Below, piece by piece: positions 36,038 through 45,726 of a stretch of 64,000 bases of DNA. Both the position numbers and the translations under genes were made by a program. Numbering within the stretch: the stretch's first letter is position 1; each line of letters begins with the position of its first letter. The notes under the pieces are model-generated. The model did not search any database. It was not told where the DNA came from and saw nothing but the letters and a program-made list of their open reading frames with translations. This stretch comes from an uncultured Burkholderiales bacterium (GTDB taxonomy: Bacteria > Pseudomonadota > Gammaproteobacteria > Burkholderiales > Burkholderiaceae_C), in contig CAIWAO010000157.1 of NCBI GenBank assembly GCA_903910745.1, forward strand, positions 1-64,000. Reading direction: 5' to 3'.

Positions 36038-36937
36038 ATGAAAATTGGTTTTATCGGATTAGGCAATATGGGGGCGCCAATGGCGCTTAATTTAATCAAA
36101 GCAGGCAATGAACTGGTTGTCTTTGATGTAGTACAAAAAAATATCGACTCAGTTGTTGAGCAGTCCAAAAATAAAGCCGTCTCAGCAAAGAGCGTCAAAG
36201 AGCTCGCGCAGTCCAAACTGGACCTCATTTTGACCATGCTTCCCGCAGCACAGCACGTACGCTCAGTTTATTTGGGTGCCGATGGATTGCTAGAGAATGT
36301 GAGCCCCTCAACCCTACTTGTGGATTCCTCCACAATAGATCCTCAAACTGCGAGAGACGTTTGTGCGCTGGCCAAAGCAAAGGGCAACGACATGTTAGAC
36401 GCCCCAGTTTCTGGGGGCACAGGAGGTGCACAGGCAGGCACTCTGACCTTTATGGTGGGCGGGGAGGAAACCGTGTTCAATGCATATAAGTCATTTTTTC
36501 AGCAAATGGGGAAAAATATTTTCTATTGCGGAGGAACCGGTAATGGTCAAGTAGCGAAAGTCTCTAACAACATGCTCCTTGGCATATCAATGATCGCAAC
36601 GGCAGAAGCTATGGCACTAGGTGTTGAACTGGGCATGGACCCCAAAATACTCGCAAGCATTATCAACACTTCAAGTGGTAGATGCTGGAGCTCAGACACT
36701 TACAACCCTTATCCGGGAGTATTAGAGAACGCTCCTGCATCAAGAGGTTACAGCGGTGGATTTGGAACCGATTTGATGCTCAAGGATTTGGGTCTTGCAG
36801 TTGAAGCTGCTAAATCAATTAAACAACCCGTGATGCTTGGCGGCCTAGCGGCTCAAATTTATCAGACCTTTAGCAAACTTGGTAGTGGTCATGGACATTT
36901 GGATTTTTCTGCTGTCATTCAAATGTTCAAGAAGTAA
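36038..36937 (+). CDS. mmsB: 3-Hydroxyisobutyrate dehydrogenase
   Basis: 299 residues. Rossmann G-F-I-G-L-G-N-M-G at the N-terminus, the substrate motif D-A-P-V-S-G-G-T-G-G-A at about 120-130, and the catalytic-Lys segment G-Q-V-A-K-V-S-N-N at about 170-180. The H-L-D-F-S-A-V-I C-terminus fits HIBADH. It oxidises 3-hydroxyisobutyrate to methylmalonate semialdehyde with NAD in valine breakdown. The next enzyme, mmsA, is not in the window. Confidence 0.94.
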   Translation: MKIGFIGLGNMGAPMALNLIKAGNELVVFDVVQKNIDSVVEQSKNKAVSAKSVKELAQSKLDLILTMLPAAQHVRSVYLGADGLLENVSPSTLLVDSSTIDPQTARDVCALAKAKGNDMLDAPVSGGTGGAQAGTLTFMVGGEETVFNAYKSFFQQMGKNIFYCGGTGNGQVAKVSNNMLLGISMIATAEAMALGVELGMDPKILASIINTSSGRCWSSDTYNPYPGVLENAPASRGYSGGFGTDLMLKDLGLAVEAAKSIKQPVMLGGLAAQIYQTFSKLGSGHGHLDFSAVIQMFKK

Positions 36938-36971
36938 CTCACAGCAGTTGAATCCAAGAAATAATTTTCAT

Positions 36972-36998
36972 ATCTGGCCCTTTACATCTGGCCCTTTA
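36972..36998. repeat. 14-base direct repeat
   Basis: ATCTGGCCCTTTA occurs twice, 14 bases apart, in the short gap between mmsB and the hydrolase gene. Confidence 0.75.
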
Positions 36999-37029
36999 AT
37001 TAGCCTCATTCATTCGCGAGCACCCAACC

Positions 37030-38103
37030 TTGAAAAACGATACCCATGATCAAGTTTTAGCAGAAATTATTAAGGGGATTGGCTACATCACGCTGAACCG
37101 CCCTGCAGCTTTGAACACCATTAACCTGCCGATGGTGAAAACCATTCATCAAGCCCTTTTGAGCTGGGCTAATGATCCAAGCGTTAAAGCTATTGTCATC
37201 AAAGGAGATGGAGAAAAAGCATTTTGCGCCGGCGGAGATGTTAGGCGTGTTTATGAATGCATCAAACTAGACTCAAGTGAATATGAGGAGTTTTTCAAAG
37301 AAGAGTTCGAACTTGATGAGTACATTTATTCCTATCCAAAACCGTGCGTAGCACTCATGCATGGAATAGTGATGGGGGGCGGCATGGGACTTACTCAGGG
37401 AGCAAACTTCAGGATTGTTTGTGAGAATACAAAAATAGCGATGCCTGAGACTGCTATTGGATATTTCCCAGATGTCGGTGCAAGTTATTTTCTTACTCGC
37501 AATAACCTAGCCTTAGCTGCGTATTTGGGTGTAACTGGCAAACTATTAAGCCCGCAAGATACTATTTACTGCGGTCTAGCTGATTGGATACTCCCACACG
37601 CTCAGTGGGGGACATTCACAGATCAACTTGAGTCGCTAGACTTCACCACTTCCAATGAAGATATTTCAAATCAAATATTACAAATTTTGAAGAGCCTGGG
37701 TGCCTCCAATGATGCTGCAGAGTCTGGTGTTAAAAAGAACATCAATTCCATTAATGAGGCATTCTCAGCGCAGACATTAGAGGGGCTTTACAACTTGCTT
37801 AACGATAAAGCCTCGGCGTTTGATGCTTGGGCAATTGAAACTCTTGAGAATATGAAAAAAAACTCCCCCTTAGCGATGGCTGCAACCCTGCAACTACTCA
37901 TACAGGGCAAGAAACTCTCTTTATCTGAAGCCTTTAAAGTCGAGCTAGAGCTTAACTATCTTTGGAAAACAAAGGGTGAATTTGTTGAAGGAGTTAGAGC
38001 GGCACTTGTTGATAAAGACAAAAAACCCCTTTGGAAATATTCACTAGATAAGGTAAGCACGGAGCTACTTAAAGCCACATTTAAACCTTTATACAAGTAT
38101 TGA
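37030..38103 (+). CDS. 3-Hydroxyisobutyryl-CoA hydrolase
   Basis: 357 residues, the length of HIBCH-type crotonases rather than hydratases (about 260). Motifs F-C-A-G-G-D-V-R, H-G-I-V-M-G-G-G-M-G-L and M-P-E-T-A-I-G-Y-F-P-D-V-G-A-S-Y-F-L are diagnostic of the hydrolase. It releases 3-hydroxyisobutyrate for MmsB. The start is a TTG with no strong ribosome site. Between mmsB (92-base gap) and the acyl-CoA dehydrogenase. Confidence 0.92.
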   Translation: MKNDTHDQVLAEIIKGIGYITLNRPAALNTINLPMVKTIHQALLSWANDPSVKAIVIKGDGEKAFCAGGDVRRVYECIKLDSSEYEEFFKEEFELDEYIYSYPKPCVALMHGIVMGGGMGLTQGANFRIVCENTKIAMPETAIGYFPDVGASYFLTRNNLALAAYLGVTGKLLSPQDTIYCGLADWILPHAQWGTFTDQLESLDFTTSNEDISNQILQILKSLGASNDAAESGVKKNINSINEAFSAQTLEGLYNLLNDKASAFDAWAIETLENMKKNSPLAMAATLQLLIQGKKLSLSEAFKVELELNYLWKTKGEFVEGVRAALVDKDKKPLWKYSLDKVSTELLKATFKPLYKY

Positions 38104-38175
38104 TTCAAAGGCCTTATTTCGACACGTATTTAATTTTTTAAAAATTAATCTTTCCATTTTTCAAGAGGTCTTTTT

Positions 38176-39327
38176 ATGTCCTTTCACACTTTAACTGAAG
38201 AGCAAATCATGATTCGCGATATGACTCGCGATTTCGCAAAAAAGGAACTAGCCCCTCACTCAGAGAGGTGGGACCAAGAGGGCTGGATTGATGACAGCGT
38301 CATCACCCAAATGGGCGAGCTTGGAATGCTTGGGATGACGGTGCCCGAGGAATGGGGAGGCGCAAACGTAGACTACATCTCCTACGCACTTGCCGTGGAG
38401 GAGATTGCTGCAGGTAACGGTGCTGTCTCAACCCTCATGTCAGTTCATAACTCAGTTGGATGCTCACCTGTTTTAAATTACGGCACGCAGGAGCAAAAAC
38501 GTAAGTATTTAAAACTTCTTGCAACTGGAGAGTGGATTGCTTGCTTTTGTTTAACTGAGCCGCAGGCTGGCTCAGAGGCCAATAACTTAAAAACCCGAGC
38601 AGTACTAAAAGACGGCAAATGGGTCATAAACGGATCTAAACAATTCATCAGCAACGGCAAAAGAGCCAAGCTGGCAATTGTTTTTGCAGTCACTGATCCA
38701 GAACTTGGTAAGAAAGGTTTATCTGCCTTTTTGGTACCAACCGATAGCCCTGGATTTATTGTAAATAGAGTCGAGAAAAAGCTTGGTATAAGAGCCTCTG
38801 ACACCTGCTCCATTAGTTTTGACAATTGCAGCGTCCCACAGGAGAACATGCTAGGTCTAAGGGGGAAAGGACTAGCAGTTGCATTGTCTAACTTGGAGGG
38901 TGGAAGAATCGGAATTGCAGCTCAAGCGGTAGGTATTGCAAGAGCGGCATTTGAAGAAGCACTGAAATACTCTAAAGAACGTGTTCAGTTTGGTGTACCG
39001 ATCATTGATCACCAAAGCATTGGCAACTTTTTGGCTGACATGCACACCCAAATCAATGCAGCAAGACTCCTCACCTTGCACGCTGCAAGTCTTAGACAAA
39101 ATGGACAACCCTGTTTGTCTGAGGCGTCTCAGGCCAAACTCTTCGCCTCTGAGGTATCAGAGTTTGTTTGCTCCAAAGCGATTCAAATCTTTGGGGGGTA
39201 CGGCTACCTCCAAGACTACCCTGTAGAGCGCCTTTTTAGGGACGCTCGGATAACTCAAATTTATGAAGGTACCAGTGAAGTTCAAAGGCTGGTTATTGCA
39301 AGAGAACTTAAAAAATTAGATTTTTAA
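38176..39327 (+). CDS. Acyl-CoA dehydrogenase (isobutyryl/2-methylbutyryl-CoA type)
   Basis: 383 residues. The catalytic Glu is in the short-chain position, Glu364 in [13 protein letters not shown]/substrate signature [11 protein letters not shown] at about 125-135; F-G-G-Y-G-Y-L late. AGAGG lies before the ATG. Flanking valine and isoleucine genes suggest isobutyryl- and/or 2-methylbutyryl-CoA as substrate; butyryl-CoA is the main alternative. Electrons go to ETF. Confidence 0.92.
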   Translation: MSFHTLTEEQIMIRDMTRDFAKKELAPHSERWDQEGWIDDSVITQMGELGMLGMTVPEEWGGANVDYISYALAVEEIAAGNGAVSTLMSVHNSVGCSPVLNYGTQEQKRKYLKLLATGEWIACFCLTEPQAGSEANNLKTRAVLKDGKWVINGSKQFISNGKRAKLAIVFAVTDPELGKKGLSAFLVPTDSPGFIVNRVEKKLGIRASDTCSISFDNCSVPQENMLGLRGKGLAVALSNLEGGRIGIAAQAVGIARAAFEEALKYSKERVQFGVPIIDHQSIGNFLADMHTQINAARLLTLHAASLRQNGQPCLSEASQAKLFASEVSEFVCSKAIQIFGGYGYLQDYPVERLFRDARITQIYEGTSEVQRLVIARELKKLDF

Positions 39328-39364
39328 TCCCAAATTTTACAAAATTACAATTTAAACACACATC

Positions 39365-40129
39365 ATGCAAATCAAAGATAACCTATTTGTTGTGACTGGA
39401 GCCGCATCTGGACTGGGCGCAGCAACTGCTCAGATGATCGTAGACGAAGGCGGCAAAGTTTTAATGGTCGATTTAAACTCTGAGGCCGGTGAGGAATATG
39501 CACGTAAACTCGGCGCACAAGCAAAATTCATCAGTGCAGATGTGAGCTCCGAGGACAGTGCAATGGGGGTTTTTAAACTTGCTAAAGAATGGGGTACGCT
39601 CAGAGGCCTGGTTAACTGTGCGGGTATAGCACCGGCTGTTAAAGTGCTGGGAAAGGAAGGCCCCCACCCTCTCAGCACGTTCTCTAAGACAATACAAGTC
39701 AATTTAATCGGCTCATTTAACATGTGCAGGCTTGCAGCTGAATTGATCGCAACCCAACCTCCTAACGCCGACAATGAGCGCGGGATATTGATCAACACTG
39801 CCTCCGTTGCCGCTTATGAAGGGCAAATAGGACAAGCCGCATATGCGGCCTCCAAAGGCGGCGTAGTTGCGATGGTTATCCCCATGGCAAGAGAGCTTGC
39901 CAAACAAGGTATCAGGGTTTTGGGTATCGCACCTGGCATCATGGAGACTCCTATGCTCATGTCTTTTCCTAAACACGTGCAAGACGCGCTAGGACAAACA
40001 GTTCCATTTCCCCAAAGAATGGGTAAGCCACAGGAGTACGCAGATTTGGTCCGCTACATGTTTAGCAATCATTACCTAAACGGTGAGGTGATTAGACTGG
40101 ATGGCGCTATTCGGTTAACAGCAAAATAA
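39365..40129 (+). CDS. 3-Hydroxyacyl-CoA dehydrogenase type 2 (HSD10-like SDR)
   Basis: 254 residues, short-chain dehydrogenase. Cofactor loop T-G-A-A-S-G-L-G at about 11-18, N-C-A-G-I-A-P near 90, catalytic S-x(n)-Y-x-x-x-K (T-A-S-V-A-A-Y then A-A-Y-A-A-S-K-G-G). The C-terminus (F-P-Q-R-M-G-K-P-Q-E-Y-A, N-G-E-V-I-R-L-D-G-A-I-R) is typical of 2-methyl-3-hydroxybutyryl-CoA dehydrogenase. It gives 2-methylacetoacetyl-CoA for the next gene, a thiolase, in isoleucine breakdown. Confidence 0.92.
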   Translation: MQIKDNLFVVTGAASGLGAATAQMIVDEGGKVLMVDLNSEAGEEYARKLGAQAKFISADVSSEDSAMGVFKLAKEWGTLRGLVNCAGIAPAVKVLGKEGPHPLSTFSKTIQVNLIGSFNMCRLAAELIATQPPNADNERGILINTASVAAYEGQIGQAAYAASKGGVVAMVIPMARELAKQGIRVLGIAPGIMETPMLMSFPKHVQDALGQTVPFPQRMGKPQEYADLVRYMFSNHYLNGEVIRLDGAIRLTAK

Positions 40130-40155
40130 TTATTTAAGCACAATTAAGCACACAT

Positions 40156-41352
40156 ATGTCACAAGATCATGTCGTAATCGTCAGCGCTGCAAGAACCCCT
40201 ATGGGCAGTTTTCAGGGCTTATTGTCTGGTTTTACAGCGGCCAATCTAGGTGCCCATGCCATCAAAGCCGCACTTGAGCGCTCTGGTGCTGATAAGTCCT
40301 TGGTTGAGGAAGTTTTGATGGGTTGCGTTTTGCAAGCCGGGCAAGGGCAGGCCCCCGCAAGACAAGCCGCGCTACAAGCTAATTTAGACCACGGTGTTGC
40401 TTGCACAACGATACACAAAGTTTGCGGATCCGCCATGAAAACAATCATGCTCGGCGCCGATGGAATCATGGCCGGTTCATACGAATGTGCAGTTGTAGGT
40501 GGCATGGAGTCGATGACTCAGGCACCTTACCTTTTACCAAAAGCTAGAGGCGGTTACCGCTTAGGTCACGGTCAATTAATAGATCATATGTTCATGGATG
40601 GGTTGGAGGACGCTTATTCTGTTGAAAACAGAGGAAAATTGATGGGCACTTTTGCTGAACAGTGCGCGACCAGTTACTCCTTTTCAAGGCAGGAACAAGA
40701 TGAATTCGCCGTTCGCTCTACAACTAGAGCACAAGAGGCGAGTTTGAGAGGTGACTTTAATTGGGAGATTGCACCGATCATGGTTCACTCTAAAAAGGGA
40801 GACCAAACCATCGACAAAGACGAGGGTCCCTTTGCTGTGAATATTGAAAAAATACCAACCCTTAAACCCGCATTTAAGAAAGACGGAACCGTAACTGCGG
40901 CCAATTCATCATCTATCTCTGACGGCGCAGCAGCCCTGTTGCTCATGAAAGCTTCAAAAGCAAAGCAACTTGGGCTTCACCCCATAGCAAAAATAGTAGG
41001 TTATGTTAATCACGCAGCTGCCCCTGATTTGTTTCCAACCGCACCTATTGGGGCTATTCAAAAGCTCATGAAAAAAACTGGATGGACAACTGATCGTGTT
41101 GACTTATTTGAAATCAATGAGGCATTTGCGGTAGTTGCAATGGCTGCAATAAAGGACCTAAAGCTAGACGCCAAGAAAGTTAATATTAATGGGGGAGCTT
41201 GCGCCTTAGGTCATCCCATTGGCGCCTCTGGAGCCAGGATTGTAGTGACTTTGTTAGGAGCTTTGAGAAAACACGGCCTCCAGCGCGGAGTGGCTTCGCT
41301 TTGTATCGGGGGGGGCGAAGCAACTGCACTTGCTTTAGAGATCGTTTCTTGA
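40156..41352 (+). CDS. Acetyl-CoA C-acyltransferase (thiolase)
   Basis: 398 residues. Nucleophile Cys90 in HKVCGSAMKT, His353 in ALGHPIGASGAR and acid/base Cys383 in SLCIGGGEA. It cleaves 2-methylacetoacetyl-CoA to acetyl- and propionyl-CoA and could also act on acetoacetyl-CoA produced from leucine. It starts 26 bases after the SDR gene and closes the plus-strand valine/isoleucine run. Confidence 0.95.
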   Translation: MSQDHVVIVSAARTPMGSFQGLLSGFTAANLGAHAIKAALERSGADKSLVEEVLMGCVLQAGQGQAPARQAALQANLDHGVACTTIHKVCGSAMKTIMLGADGIMAGSYECAVVGGMESMTQAPYLLPKARGGYRLGHGQLIDHMFMDGLEDAYSVENRGKLMGTFAEQCATSYSFSRQEQDEFAVRSTTRAQEASLRGDFNWEIAPIMVHSKKGDQTIDKDEGPFAVNIEKIPTLKPAFKKDGTVTAANSSSISDGAAALLLMKASKAKQLGLHPIAKIVGYVNHAAAPDLFPTAPIGAIQKLMKKTGWTTDRVDLFEINEAFAVVAMAAIKDLKLDAKKVNINGGACALGHPIGASGARIVVTLLGALRKHGLQRGVASLCIGGGEATALALEIVS

Positions 41353-41600
41353 CTTCCCAAGGGGCCTTAAGCTTGACGCAACACCGGATTAAACGTCTCC
41401 CAAAGCTACTCCTGCAGCATTCACAAAAATGCATCAGGGATTCAATGAAGACGCATGGGGTTGACCGGTTTTTTAAAGACGAAAATAACAGGATCCTTCA
41501 ACATAGAAATATCACTTGAAAATTAGAGAAATTTATCCTTAATCATTTGGAAAGATTCTTGTTATTTTTTCGGTTTAACATGAGACTGAGGCGCTAGAAT

Positions 41601-41620
41601 AATCCTTCTTTTAAAGGATT
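41601..41620 (+). promoter_or_regulatory. Hairpin covering the transketolase ribosome site
   Basis: AATCCTT-cttttA-AAGGATT: the right arm contains AAGGA, the only Shine-Dalgarno candidate for the ATG at 41629. Folding would hide it, a possible translational switch. A TAGAAT -10-like box (41595-41600) lies just upstream, so the hairpin would be at the extreme 5' end of the message. Confidence 0.45.
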
Positions 41621-41628
41621 TCTCTGAA

Positions 41629-43662
41629 ATGACTCTGCCTCAACCTCCCTCACCCGCTTTGGCTAACGATATGGCCAATGCAATTCGTATGTTAGCTGTG
41701 GATGCGGTTGAAAAAGCCAAGTCAGGACATCCGGGCGCTCCAATGGGAATGGCAGAGATTGCTGAAGTATTGTGGAACAGACACCTAAAGCACAGCCCCA
41801 AAAACCCACATTGGCTTAACAGAGACCGATTTGTACTCTCAAACGGTCACGGGTCCATGCTCATTTATGCATTACTGCACCTAAGCGGATATGATTTACC
41901 TATAACTGAGTTACAAAACTTTCGCCAACTTCACTCTAAAACTCCAGGCCACCCAGAGGTAGGCATTACTCCAGGGGTTGAGACGACCACGGGCCCCTTA
42001 GGACAAGGAATTGCTAACGCAGTTGGAATGGCGCTTGCCGAGAAACTCTTGGCAGAAGAATTTAACGAAGTCTCTAATGGGAAGCCTCTAAATATAGTTG
42101 ATCACTTTACATACGCATTCCTTGGTGACGGATGTTTGATGGAGGGTATCAGCCATGAGGTTTGCTCACTTGCTGGCACGCTAAGACTATCAAAGCTCAT
42201 CTTTTTATACGACGACAATGGAATTTCAATTGACGGACACGTCAAGGGATGGTTCACCGACGATACGCCCAAACGATTTGAATCATATGGTTGGAACGTT
42301 ATTGCGGGTGTTGATGGTCATGACACCAAGGCGATTGATCAAGCTATTTTGAGGGCGAAAGATCAGGCCGTCCAAAGTGATGGGCGTCCTACAATTATTT
42401 GCTGCAAAACCACCATTGGCAAAGGCTCCCCTAATAAGGGAGGAACAGAGGGTGTTCACGGCTCAGCGCTGGGCGCAGCAGAGGTTGCTGCGACCCGGGC
42501 GGCCTTGGATTGGAACTACGAGCCCTTTGTGATCCCACAGCCCATCATGACCGCTTGGGACGCTAAAGCAAGAGGCCTACAATTTGAAGCCCAGTGGAAC
42601 TCAGTCATGCAAGAGTACCGCACCCATTTCCCCGAAAAAGCACTAGAGTTTGAAAGACGGATGAAGGGTACTTTATCAAGTAGCTTTGAGCAGGGCTTGA
42701 AGGCCCTATTTACAAATGTTGTTGCGAAAGCGGACCCCGTTGCTACTCGCAAAGCAAGCCAAAACGCACTCGATTTATTGGCGCCTCTTATGCCTGAATT
42801 TTTTGGGGGTAGCGCAGATTTGACCGGATCTAATCTGACCAACTTCAAGGGTTGCACAGTCGCAGGGCGCGATCATTGGGGCAATCACATGTCCTACGGG
42901 GTCAGAGAGTTCGGTATGGCCGCCATGATGAACGGCATTGCACTTCACGGGGGATACATTCCTTACGGAGGGACTTTCCTTACCTTCAGTGACTATAGCC
43001 GAAATGCCATTCGTATGGCAGCGCTCATGAAGCTGCGCGTTATTCATGTGATGACGCATGACTCGATTGGCCTTGGAGAGGACGGCCCGACCCACCAAAG
43101 TGTAGAGCACATTCCTTCCCTGCGATTGATTCCTGGTCTTGATGTGTGGAGACCCTCAGACTCACTTGAAACTGCAGTTGCTTGGGCCCATTCAATAGAA
43201 AGACATGATGGTCCCTCCCTCTTAGCCCTGTCAAGACAGAATTTACCAAGACTTCTTGAAAGCGCGGCGTCTGAATCCGATGTCAGAAAAGGCGGCTACA
43301 TCTTAAAAGATATGGCCAATCCTGTTGCTGTCATTATCGCAACTGGCTCAGAGACTTATTTGGCCATTGAAGCTCAAAAAATACTTGCAGACCAAGCAAT
43401 ATCTACACGAGTTGTATCCATGCCTTGTACTAATCTGTTTGATAGACAGAGTAAGGAATTCCAAAACAAGATTATTCCGCTCAACTTACCTGCAGTTGCA
43501 GTTGAAGCGGGACAGCCAGACTTTTGGCATAAATACGTAGGCCGCCAAGGCAAAGTGATTGGCATAGCCTCCTTTGGAGAGTCAGCGCCGGCGCCACAAC
43601 TTTACAAGCACTTTGGCATCACTGCACAAGCTATTGTGGCCGCCGTAAAAGAGCAAATTTAA
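41629..43662 (+). CDS. tkt: Transketolase
   Basis: 677 residues, full length. ThDP motif [12 protein letters not shown] with the metal ligand later in [10 protein letters not shown]-terminal S-G-H-P-G-A-P-M-G; pyrimidine-domain [14 protein letters not shown]. It moves two-carbon units in the pentose phosphate or Calvin cycle. It stands alone between catabolic genes; no gap or other cycle genes follow in the window. Confidence 0.97.
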   Translation: MTLPQPPSPALANDMANAIRMLAVDAVEKAKSGHPGAPMGMAEIAEVLWNRHLKHSPKNPHWLNRDRFVLSNGHGSMLIYALLHLSGYDLPITELQNFRQLHSKTPGHPEVGITPGVETTTGPLGQGIANAVGMALAEKLLAEEFNEVSNGKPLNIVDHFTYAFLGDGCLMEGISHEVCSLAGTLRLSKLIFLYDDNGISIDGHVKGWFTDDTPKRFESYGWNVIAGVDGHDTKAIDQAILRAKDQAVQSDGRPTIICCKTTIGKGSPNKGGTEGVHGSALGAAEVAATRAALDWNYEPFVIPQPIMTAWDAKARGLQFEAQWNSVMQEYRTHFPEKALEFERRMKGTLSSSFEQGLKALFTNVVAKADPVATRKASQNALDLLAPLMPEFFGGSADLTGSNLTNFKGCTVAGRDHWGNHMSYGVREFGMAAMMNGIALHGGYIPYGGTFLTFSDYSRNAIRMAALMKLRVIHVMTHDSIGLGEDGPTHQSVEHIPSLRLIPGLDVWRPSDSLETAVAWAHSIERHDGPSLLALSRQNLPRLLESAASESDVRKGGYILKDMANPVAVIIATGSETYLAIEAQKILADQAISTRVVSMPCTNLFDRQSKEFQNKIIPLNLPAVAVEAGQPDFWHKYVGRQGKVIGIASFGESAPAPQLYKHFGITAQAIVAAVKEQI

Positions 43663-43708
43663 AGAAAAAAATGGGTGCGCAAATCAGGCTTAGATTTACT
43701 CACCCATT
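43661..43708 (-). terminator. Rho-independent terminator of the FKBP gene
   Basis: On the minus strand AATGGGTG pairs with CACCCATT, and an inner AAATC/GATTT stem sits inside after a 3/3 internal loop. A run of T interrupted by one C follows. It overlaps the end of the convergent transketolase gene. Confidence 0.75.
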
Positions 43709-43762
43709 ATTCATAAGCTGGTTTAAAACGGCCTATGAATTACTTATACATATGATAATTTA

Positions 43763-44368
43763 CTATTCAACCCCAAGTAGCTCGACTTCAAACATCAAAT
43801 TTGCATTTGGTGGAATTACTCCGCCCGCCCCCCTAGCCCCGTAGCCCATCTCAGGTGGGATAAGCAAGGTGCGCTTGCCACCTATTTTCATGCCCGCAAA
43901 CCCCTCATCCCATCCTCTGATCACATGACCCGCTCCAAGGGGAAAGTTGAATGTTTGGCCACGATCAACGGAGCTGTCAAACTTTGCTCCCTTTAGATCC
44001 GAGGCGTTTGTATCAATCAACCACCCAGTGTAATGAACACTCACATCAGCACCTGCAAAAGCCTCAGCTCCCGAGCCGATTAAGGTATCAATTTTATGAA
44101 ACAAATTCAAATCAAGACTTGTTAATGAATTTGAGTTTTGAGCTGGTACTTTAACTTGTTCGTTTGAGCCTAAATTTTCATGAGAATGCAGATCTGTGTG
44201 AACATGATCATGATTGTGGCTCTCAGTATTACTATTCGTTGATAAGTTGTTATTACTTTCGCTGCCTTGAAGGCCAGAATGCTCTTTATCTGTAGGTTTT
44301 AAACCAAATATATTACGAAAAAAACTTAATAATTGATCATAAAAGCTTTGAAATGAGTTTTTTTCCAC
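43763..44368 (-). CDS. FKBP-type peptidyl-prolyl isomerase with His-rich N-terminal region
   Basis: 201 residues. The C-terminal 100 or so residues are a full FKBP domain (V-H-Y-T-G-W-L, F-D-S-S at 130-133, [12 protein letters not shown] at 145-156, Y-G-A-R-G near 176-180, [13 protein letters not shown]). Residues 1-90 are a low-complexity linker with six His in 51-63 ([13 protein letters not shown]), which may bind Ni, Zn or Co as SlyD tails do. No clear signal peptide. Its own terminator follows. Confidence 0.92.
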   Translation of the reverse strand: MEKNSFQSFYDQLLSFFRNIFGLKPTDKEHSGLQGSESNNNLSTNSNTESHNHDHVHTDLHSHENLGSNEQVKVPAQNSNSLTSLDLNLFHKIDTLIGSGAEAFAGADVSVHYTGWLIDTNASDLKGAKFDSSVDRGQTFNFPLGAGHVIRGWDEGFAGMKIGGKRTLLIPPEMGYGARGAGGVIPPNANLMFEVELLGVE

Positions 44369-44563
44369 AGTTGGTATCTCGTTTTGTTAAAAGATTGATT
44401 ATAGTAAAGGACAATGTAAAAAAGACTCTTGTTAAGTCTTCAACTTAAAGCCCTAAAAAAAGTAAAACTAGGCGACAAATCTACACAATAATATCACCCA
44501 GTCCGTCAACGCAATTACGCCTTAGCGCGTTATAGCCTCTAGAAGATATTTAATTCTCCCCCA

Positions 44564-44803
44564 ATGTCAAACACCACCCCTACGCCAGCAAAAGCCTGTA
44601 TGAACTGTGCTTACGTGCTGCATTCAGACTCTTCAACTACAAGTTTAAGGTGTGGCTACTCTTACTTTCAACAACCACCTGCCAGGCGTGTTCAAGAACG
44701 TATGGATCACTATGACGAGGTTAAAGCCGCCAATTGGTGCTCACACTGGAGCGTAAAAGCAGAGGGCATCTTAAGTAAAAAAATTACCAATACACCTGAT
44801 TAA
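44564..44803 (+). CDS. Small four-cysteine protein, probably zinc-binding
   Basis: 79 residues. Cys12-x2-Cys15, Cys30-Gly and Cys59-x-His61 could form a small zinc knuckle; two conserved-looking aromatic clusters (Y32-Y34-F35, W58/W62) surround it. Nothing else is recognised. No strong ribosome site. It reads toward the catabolic operon and meets it at a shared 9-bp inverted repeat. Confidence 0.7.
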   Translation: MSNTTPTPAKACMNCAYVLHSDSSTTSLRCGYSYFQQPPARRVQERMDHYDEVKAANWCSHWSVKAEGILSKKITNTPD

Positions 44804-44810
44804 ACGTCAA

Positions 44811-44836
44811 TTGACCAACAAATCAGGGTTGGTCAA
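44811..44836. terminator. Bidirectional stem-loop between convergent genes
   Basis: TTGACCAAC-aaatcagg-GTTGGTCAA is a perfect 9-bp stem with an 8-base loop, eight bases after one stop and ten before the other. Short T-rich stretches flank it but no pure T-tract. Confidence 0.6.
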
Positions 44837-44845
44837 ATCGTTAAT

Positions 44846-45706
44846 TTAGCTCTCATATTTTCGCCCAAGTTCCAAAAATTCTGGAGTTCCAATCGTTTGA
44901 TTGAGCTCATCAAAATCGAGCATCTCACCCCGTCTGAACTGAGTGCTTAAATGCTCGTTCAGGCTTGCATAGTATTGTTTTAAATTAAACGCCACTGATC
45001 TGACCGTTCCTCCAGGAAATATGACGATCTTGTAGCCCATCTCCCCTAACTCTTTTGCACTGTGTATCGGAGTTTTACCCCCCTCCACCATATTGGCAAG
45101 CATGGGGATAGTTTTAGCAAATAATGAGCAAGCTTTTTGCATTTGTTCTGGTGTTTTTAATGCCTCTATGAATAAAGCATCAACACCGCACTCCAAAAAA
45201 GCTTGAGCACGATCCATTGCTGCATCAAACCCTTCAACAGCAACGGCGTCAGTCCTAGCTAGAATCAATGTGTCTGATGAGCGTCTTGCGTCCAGGGCCG
45301 CTTTTAACTTCCCCACCATCTCTTGAAGGGGTACCAAACGTTTACCGTCTAAATGCCCGCATCGCTTAGGAAAGTCTTGATCCTCTAATTGAATCATATT
45401 AGCTCCTAAACGCTCAAAATCTTTAACAGTTCTTTGCGTATTAAGTGCGTTTCCAAATCCCGTATCAGCATCAACAATGATGGGAATCAAAATTCTTTGG
45501 CGGATATTACCAAGCACCTGTGCAACCTCGGTTGCAGTGGTTAAACCAATATCGGATCGACCAAGGGATGTGTAAGCAATCGATGCACCCGAGAGATATA
45601 CAGCCTTAAATCCAGTTTGCTCAGCAATAAGAGCACTTAAAGCGTCATAAACACCGGGCGCTAAAAGTGCTGTGTCTTGTTGAATCAATTTTTTTATATT
45701 GCTCAT
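44846..45706 (-). CDS. Isocitrate lyase/PEP mutase-family C-C lyase
   Basis: 286 residues, TIM barrel. D-A-D-T-G-F-G (metal site, about 79-85), Q-L-E-D-Q, and P-K-R-C-G-H with the catalytic Cys that marks the lyases (methylisocitrate lyase, 2,3-dimethylmalate lyase) and is absent in PEP mutase and oxaloacetate decarboxylase. It should split a 2-hydroxy-dicarboxylate into pyruvate (or glyoxylate) plus a short acid. Last gene of the operon; a LeuCD-like hydro-lyase upstream would supply its substrate. No prp genes adjoin, so plain methylcitrate cycle is unlikely. Confidence 0.9.
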   Translation of the reverse strand: MSNIKKLIQQDTALLAPGVYDALSALIAEQTGFKAVYLSGASIAYTSLGRSDIGLTTATEVAQVLGNIRQRILIPIIVDADTGFGNALNTQRTVKDFERLGANMIQLEDQDFPKRCGHLDGKRLVPLQEMVGKLKAALDARRSSDTLILARTDAVAVEGFDAAMDRAQAFLECGVDALFIEALKTPEQMQKACSLFAKTIPMLANMVEGGKTPIHSAKELGEMGYKIVIFPGGTVRSVAFNLKQYYASLNEHLSTQFRRGEMLDFDELNQTIGTPEFLELGRKYES

Positions 45707-45726
45707 GTTTGTTTATATTTCTATAT

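Noticed and set aside
38478-38849. 123-codon minus-strand frame inside the acyl-CoA dehydrogenase gene
   Set aside because: Antisense shadow of a strongly conserved gene.
44846-45706. Methylcitrate cycle prpB
   Set aside because: No prpC, acnM/prpD or prpR nearby; context favours another 2-hydroxy-dicarboxylate lyase, although the reaction type is the same.
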